Positions 59,814 to 64,000 of a stretch of DNA of 64,000 nt are shown here, one piece after another. The position numbers were made by a program, and so were the translations under genes. The notes beneath the pieces were generated by a model. The model had not been told where the DNA came from and searched no databases. It was given only the letters and a program-made list of their open reading frames with translations. The stretch lies in the NCBI GenBank assembly GCA_019417465.1, contig DXVF01000004.1, positions 62,001-126,000 on the forward strand, given 5' to 3'. This stretch comes from Clostridiales bacterium (GTDB taxonomy: Bacteria; Bacillota; Clostridia; TANB77; CAG-508). Numbering within the stretch: the first letter of the stretch is position 1; each line of letters starts with the position of its first letter.

Positions 59814-60008
59814 ATGGCTATTAAAAATGGTAATGAAATAACTGTTAGTTATGTGTTCTGAAAAATAATTACTGAAAACAATATTCTAATTGAAGCTGAA
59901 GTAAATGATTATTTTAATACAATTGAAGAATTAAAAAAAGAAATGAACAATACGAAAATACCTTTTGAGAAATCTAACTATTTTATAAAAAAAGCGAATA
60001 AATGGTAA
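59814..60008 (+). pseudogene. 64-codon gene with an in-frame TGA
   Basis: AAAAAAGGAGCAAAAA precedes ATG 59814. The frame is open to TAA 60006-60008 except for TGA at 59859-59861 (codon 16): 'MAIKNGNEITVSYVF', stop, then 'KIITENNILIEAEVNDYF'. The continuation in the same frame suggests a recent nonsense mutation, or TGA read as Trp; nothing else in the window supports a TGA reassignment. Family unknown. Confidence 0.45.
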
Positions 60009-60048
60009 GATATTATGTGAAATAGCAAAACATATAAAGGAGATAAAT

Positions 60049-60630
60049 GTGGAAGTTGGTAAAAATTATGATGTTGAATATCCTGTTGGGATATTATGGA
60101 ATATGGGAAACAAATATGCAAGAGAGATAATGTTAAGAATTGCAATTATGGAAGATGTTGTAGAAGTAAAAGTTCTTGATTTGGGAGAAAAATATGATCA
60201 ATTTGTATTAGATTGTTATAAAGGAGATGAAGAAGCATACGAAGGTGGATATATATATGACAAAATAAAAAATATGAATACTGAAAATAAAAGAATTGTA
60301 GTATTTGTTTTTAAGGTAGATAATCCAACATACAAAAAAAGTGAAGATGGAAAAATTCAATGTATTGAAGCAAGAGAAGTAAAACAAAAAATTAGAAATG
60401 AATATGCGACGAAGATAGATGGATATTTTTTTGATAATTTGATACATATATCTGATAATGTTGAAGAATCTAAAAGGACGTTAGACACAGTAAATAATTA
60501 TAACGAATTTACTGTGAAAAATTATGTGAGAAAAGGTTATAAACCAGTTATTAAAGAAAACAATAAATGTCAAAATAGATCCTATATTAGTTTGTTAAAA
60601 GAATTGAGAGATGATTGTGATGAAAGATAA
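60049..60630 (+). CDS. hypothetical protein at the head of the glycan cluster
   Basis: The 193-residue soluble protein starts at GTG 60049 after AAAGGAGATAAAT. Visible features are 'AREIMLRIAIMEDVVEVKVL', 'FVLDCYKGDEEAYEGGYIYD' and 'FDNLIHISDNVEESKRTLDT'. The HxSDN-type stretch with acidic neighbours recalls nucleotide- or phosphate-handling proteins found in polysaccharide loci, but I cannot assign a family. It overlaps the next gene's start, so they are probably translationally coupled. Confidence 0.65.
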   Translation: MEVGKNYDVEYPVGILWNMGNKYAREIMLRIAIMEDVVEVKVLDLGEKYDQFVLDCYKGDEEAYEGGYIYDKIKNMNTENKRIVVFVFKVDNPTYKKSEDGKIQCIEAREVKQKIRNEYATKIDGYFFDNLIHISDNVEESKRTLDTVNNYNEFTVKNYVRKGYKPVIKENNKCQNRSYISLLKELRDDCDER

Positions 60631-61705
60631 TAATGAGAAAAATTATGCTTTAATATTAGCAGGAGGAAAAGGAAGTCGTTTATGGCCTATTAGCACAGCT
60701 AATAAGCCAAAACAATATTTGAATTTATATTCAGATAATATAATGATAAATGAAACTATTAAAAGAATAGAAAAAACATTTGAATATGATAATATTTTTG
60801 TAATAACGAGTATAGAGCAAAGAGAATTAGCAGAAAGATACATATACTATAAAATTCCTAGAGAAAATATTATTTTAGAACCAATGTCTAAAAATACAGC
60901 AATGTGTATTTTTTATGCTTCTATTAGAATATTGAAACAGAAAGGCAATGGAACAATAACAATTTTATCTTCTGACCATTATATAAGCCAAGAAGACAGA
61001 TTATTAAAAAATATTAAAGAAGGAATTGATTTAGCCAATATAAATGAAAATTTAGTAACAATTGGTATAAAACCAACATATCCTGCAACTGGTTTTGGAT
61101 ATATAAAATATAATTATGACAAGAATTTGAAATGTAATATTGTAGAAGAATTTAAGGAAAAGCCTATATATGAAAAAGCCAAAGAGTATATAGATAGTGG
61201 AAAATATTATTGGAATAGTGGAATGTTTATATGGAAAATTTCCACTATATTAGATAATTATAAAAATTTTTTACCATATATTTATGCGTATAGGGAAGAA
61301 ATAATAAATAGCCTGCAAAATAATGAAAAGAATTTAAAAGAGATATATGAAAAGGTTGAATCTATTTCGATTGATAAAGGAATACTTGAAAAATCAAATG
61401 ATATAAAAATGGTAAAAGGAGAATTTGAATGGTTGGATATAGGAAGTATTAATGATTTTTTTAAGATTCAAGAAAAAGACCAAAATAATAATGTTAAAAA
61501 AGGTAATTTGATTATGGAAGATGTAGAAAATTGTAATATATATAATGATGATAATAATACAATAATTGCAGTTGTAGGAACAAAAGAATTTAATATAGTA
61601 AAAAGTAATAATGTTATACTTATTGCAAATAAAGAAAGTATGGGAAAGTTACCTAATTTAATTGAAAAAATAAAAAAAGATAAAAAACTAGAAAAATATT
61701 TGTAA
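60620..61705 (+). CDS. sugar-phosphate nucleotidyltransferase (mannose-1-phosphate guanylyltransferase-like)
   Basis: The protein of about 361 residues has the nucleotide signature 'LILAGGKGSRLWPISTANKP' (residues 9-28), 'ILSSDHYI' (metal-binding Asp), 'KPTYPATGFGYIKY' and 'EFKEKPIYEKAKEYIDSGKY'. A beta-helix-like tail follows. It most likely activates mannose-1-phosphate with GTP for surface glycan synthesis; related enzymes use other sugar phosphates. The ATG at 60620 is used; 60611 is an alternative upstream start. Confidence 0.87.
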   Translation: MKDNNEKNYALILAGGKGSRLWPISTANKPKQYLNLYSDNIMINETIKRIEKTFEYDNIFVITSIEQRELAERYIYYKIPRENIILEPMSKNTAMCIFYASIRILKQKGNGTITILSSDHYISQEDRLLKNIKEGIDLANINENLVTIGIKPTYPATGFGYIKYNYDKNLKCNIVEEFKEKPIYEKAKEYIDSGKYYWNSGMFIWKISTILDNYKNFLPYIYAYREEIINSLQNNEKNLKEIYEKVESISIDKGILEKSNDIKMVKGEFEWLDIGSINDFFKIQEKDQNNNVKKGNLIMEDVENCNIYNDDNNTIIAVVGTKEFNIVKSNNVILIANKESMGKLPNLIEKIKKDKKLEKYL

Positions 61706-61715
61706 GGAGTAAAAT

Positions 61716-62729
61716 ATGAAATCTAATAATTTTATTGATGTAGTTAAAAAATGTAATAGTAAAAATTATATAGATAATTTAAAAGAAAATGAATTAATTA
61801 TATATTCGCCAACATCAATTGAAAAAAATAAAATAAATAATAATAAATGCTTAATGGTTAATTGGCACGATATTACAAAAAATATTGATAAAATAGATGA
61901 ATTTATCAAATATAACAATACAATATCTACAGTTGTAAGTTATGGTGGAGGAAGTACAATAGATATTGGAAAACATATTGCTGATAAACTTGATGTTAGG
62001 TTTGTTTGCATTCCAACAATGCTTTCGACAAATTCCTATGCAACAAATAAAGTAGCACTAATAAAAGAAAATAAAAAGATAACTATAGAAGCTAAAGTTC
62101 CTGAAACAATAATAATTGATGACGAATTATTAAATTTATCTAAGGAAGAAAATATATATGGATTAGCTGATGTTTTTTCAATATATACTGCTTTATATGA
62201 TTGGAAACTAGCTCAAAAAGATATAAATGAAAAGATAGATGATAATATATATAATATGTCAGAAAAACTATTGCAAGATGTTTTGAAATTTGTAAATAAT
62301 AATGAATTTGATGATATAGTAAAAAATAATATCAAATTATTTGAATTTATTGGTATTGCAGGATATATAACTAATCTATATGGAACAGGAAGACCAGAAA
62401 GTGGTTCAGAACATATAATGGCGAAAGAAATAGAAAGAAGGATAAATGTACCACACGGAATGGCTGTTTCAATAGGGATATTAACTATGGGATTAATGCA
62501 AAATAGAGATATTTTAGAAATAATAAAAGTTATAAAAAAATTAAAGATTTTTGAGAAAGCTGATAAATATGGATTAAATAAAGAGATAATTGAAAAATGC
62601 TTTATAGATTTAAAATCAAGAGAAGATCGTTATAGTATAGTAAATAGATATGAAAATAAGATTGAAGAAAAACAAAAGATTTTGAAAAAATTATATAGTA
62701 TAATAGATGGAGAAATAGAATTATGTTAG
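61716..62729 (+). CDS. iron-containing dehydrogenase, glycerol-1-phosphate dehydrogenase-like
   Basis: The 337-residue protein has the family's 'VVSYGGGSTIDIGKHIADKL' nucleotide motif, 'CIPTMLSTNSYATNKVAL', 'GLADVFSIYTAL' (Asp ligand), 'GSEHIMAKEIE' and 'VPHGMAVSIGIL' (His ligands). AraM/EgsA-type members make sn-glycerol-1-phosphate; 3-dehydroquinate-synthase-like sugar enzymes are the alternative. Beside a nucleotidyltransferase and glycosyltransferases it may provide a polyol phosphate for a wall polymer. It starts after AAGGAGTAAAAT. Confidence 0.8.
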   Translation: MKSNNFIDVVKKCNSKNYIDNLKENELIIYSPTSIEKNKINNNKCLMVNWHDITKNIDKIDEFIKYNNTISTVVSYGGGSTIDIGKHIADKLDVRFVCIPTMLSTNSYATNKVALIKENKKITIEAKVPETIIIDDELLNLSKEENIYGLADVFSIYTALYDWKLAQKDINEKIDDNIYNMSEKLLQDVLKFVNNNEFDDIVKNNIKLFEFIGIAGYITNLYGTGRPESGSEHIMAKEIERRINVPHGMAVSIGILTMGLMQNRDILEIIKVIKKLKIFEKADKYGLNKEIIEKCFIDLKSREDRYSIVNRYENKIEEKQKILKKLYSIIDGEIELC

Positions 62730-63799
62730 TAATTAATGATTTTTTTGTAAGATATAAAGAAGCTGTATCAAATCAAATGGAATTGATTTCAAAAGCAAAT
62801 AATGCTAAGATTATTTCGGCGACAAGATTTATGGGGCAACAAGCTATGCAAAAAGAGGATATAAAAGATAATATTTATGTATATTTGCCAGTTAAATATG
62901 TTTTTCAAGCAATAAAAGAAACATATAAAGCAAAAAGAGAAAGAGTTCACGTTTTTGAAGAAGAACCGTGTCTATGGAAAAGATTTTTATTTAATAAAAC
63001 AGGGAATCCCTTATATGTATCAATGTATAGAAGACCTACAGAAAAGTATTCAAAACATTTAAAAAAATATAAAAATTTGAAAAAAGTTTTTGTTGAATTA
63101 CCACAACATAAACAATTATTAGTTGAATATGGAATTGATGAAAAAAAGATTGAGGTTACACCAACACCATCAAAAATAGAAAGAAAGAAAAGTAATAAAG
63201 AATATAATACTGATAATGTAAATATATTATTTGCCAGCTGGAATAATAAAGAAGGAAATGCAATAAAAGAAAGAGGATTAGAATATTTGTTAGAGCTATT
63301 AAAAGAAAATCCTAATTACACACTAACAATTCCTTTAAGAGATAATGATACAAAGAACTTTAATGCAATCGCAAAAGAGAAGAGCGTATATGATAGAGTT
63401 AAATTATTAGAAATACATAATAATACCCAAACTTTAACACAATTATTTGATGATTCAGATTTTGTTGCATTTGTGCCACAGAAAAGAATAGTAAAAGATG
63501 TACCAAATTCACTAATAGATGGATTGGTAAGGGGAAAACCTGTAATAATATCAGATGTTATAGATTTTTCACAAGAAGTAAAAAAATATGGAATTGGGAT
63601 AGTTGTACCAGGTGGAGAAAGAGCAAAAAAATTAACTATTGATAAAGAAACATATATAAAATTAAGCGAAAGAGCTTATGAATATTCGGATAGAAACTCT
63701 AATGAACATTACTTAAATATCATTCAAAATTCATATAATTTAAAGAAAAAAGAAAAGGCTTTAAGAGATAGAATAAAAGCTGATTCTAAAAAAAAGTAA
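62723..63799 (+). CDS. glycosyltransferase, GT-B type
   Basis: The 358-residue protein overlaps the previous gene by 7 bases. The C-terminal half has 'NILFASWNNKEGNAIKERGL', 'LLEIHNNTQTLTQLFDDSDF' and 'VPNSLIDGLVRGKPVIISDV', typical of group 1 glycosyltransferases, though the usual EGxxxxxxE acid is replaced by 'PNSLIDGL'. The acceptor and donor are unknown. It belongs to the surface-glycan cluster. Two out-of-phase CGG (TCG|GCG, TCG|GAT) are read normally. Confidence 0.8.
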   Translation: MLVINDFFVRYKEAVSNQMELISKANNAKIISATRFMGQQAMQKEDIKDNIYVYLPVKYVFQAIKETYKAKRERVHVFEEEPCLWKRFLFNKTGNPLYVSMYRRPTEKYSKHLKKYKNLKKVFVELPQHKQLLVEYGIDEKKIEVTPTPSKIERKKSNKEYNTDNVNILFASWNNKEGNAIKERGLEYLLELLKENPNYTLTIPLRDNDTKNFNAIAKEKSVYDRVKLLEIHNNTQTLTQLFDDSDFVAFVPQKRIVKDVPNSLIDGLVRGKPVIISDVIDFSQEVKKYGIGIVVPGGERAKKLTIDKETYIKLSERAYEYSDRNSNEHYLNIIQNSYNLKKKEKALRDRIKADSKKK

Positions 63800-63852
63800 T
63801 AGACAATTATTACAAAAAGAAAATGAAATAAAAAGAGATGAGGTTGAAAAAG

Positions 63853-64000
63853 ATGAAAATAGCGATAGTAAATGCTTGGGCGATATCTAAAAAAGCAATT
63901 GGTGGTACAGAAAGATTTGTAATGGATCTTGCAAAAGCCTTTGTAGATAACGGAAATGAAGTTGATGTTTATATGTTTTCAGGAAATACACATAGAGAAG
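63853..64000 (+). CDS. glycosyltransferase family 4, N-terminal part, cut by window end
   Basis: ATG 63853 begins 'MKIAIVNAWAISKKAIGGTE' and continues 'FVMDLAKAFVDNGNEVDVY', the N-terminal pattern of GT4 enzymes (IGGTE donor loop). The remainder lies beyond the window. It shows that the glycan cluster continues. Confidence 0.8.
   Translation, partial: MKIAIVNAWAISKKAIGGTERFVMDLAKAFVDNGNEVDVYMFSGNTHRE

Noticed and set aside
59859..59861. TGA read as tryptophan
   Set aside because: TGA ends or would end other frames normally (for example uninterrupted genes use TGG for Trp and some stop at TGA, such as ispA at 1638-1640); one case is better explained by mutation.

Overview
The window is AT-rich, densely coding, mostly plus-strand chromosomal DNA from an anaerobic Bacillota (Clostridia-like) bacterium. 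The evidence is PolC-type DNA polymerase III, single-chain glycyl-tRNA synthetase behind a T-box, anaerobic ribonucleotide reductase nrdD/nrdG, an LPXTG protein with a sortase, cohesin and dockerin domains, and strong GGAGG ribosome binding sites. No rRNA, tRNA, CRISPR array or insertion sequence was seen.

The main observation concerns decoding. Eleven otherwise intact genes (rseP, polC, a DUF1294 gene, an LD-carboxypeptidase, a class A PBP, an SDR, nrdD, a copper ATPase, an ABC ATPase and its permease, and a cohesin/cadherin-like surface protein) are broken into 31 reading-frame pieces by 20 single-base frame changes. Every break lies at an in-frame CGG codon followed by A, T or G. Skipping the C, or reading CGGN as one four-base codon, restores the frame and places a glycine codon (GGN), often at a position where the family has conserved glycine. 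I found no in-frame CGG read as an ordinary sense codon, while nearly fifty out-of-phase CGG trinucleotides inside genes cause no shift. CGA, CGC, CGT, AGA and AGG are used normally as arginine. The dependence on codon phase argues against sequencing error and for genome-wide +1 decoding of CGG as CGGN = Gly. CDS coordinates below span the corrected genes.

Layout. 0.1-9.9 kb: frr, ispA, uppS, cdsA, rseP, a small membrane protein, polC, DUF1294. 9.9-12.4 kb: a non-coding stretch with a dispersed repeat and four DnaA boxes, then a glycine T-box and glyS. 12.5-20.7 kb: an unknown anchored protein, a DUF368 membrane protein, an LD-carboxypeptidase, an unknown protein and the PBP. 21.1-31.4 kb: an accessory region with a tyrosine recombinase, an eight-gene metabolic operon (three radical SAM enzymes, SDR, HAD phosphatase, nucleoside-phosphorylase-like protein, PfkB kinase, histidine phosphatase), then decaying small genes. 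31.6-35.5 kb: a Crp/Fnr regulator divergent from nrdD-nrdG, separated by a perfect 37-bp inverted repeat and two palindromic operators. 35.7-47.9 kb: P-type ATPase, SDR, DUF2935, a metal-regulator/MnmA fusion, CopA, TcdA and a NitT/TauT-type ABC transporter. 48.1-53.6 kb: a cell-surface group (LPXTG cohesin protein, sortase, dockerin-bearing glucosaminidase, membrane-anchored cohesin/cadherin-like protein). 53.8-64 kb: an ABC-F protein, gene remnants, a glycosyltransferase/hydrolase gene with an internal stop, small unknown genes, and the start of a surface-glycan cluster that runs off the window.

Functional links: lipid carrier synthesis (ispA, uppS), the DUF368 protein, the PBP and the LD-carboxypeptidase all serve the envelope; nrdD/nrdG supply dNTPs anaerobically; and the surface cluster suggests sortase-anchored cohesins displaying a dockerin-tagged peptidoglycan hydrolase.
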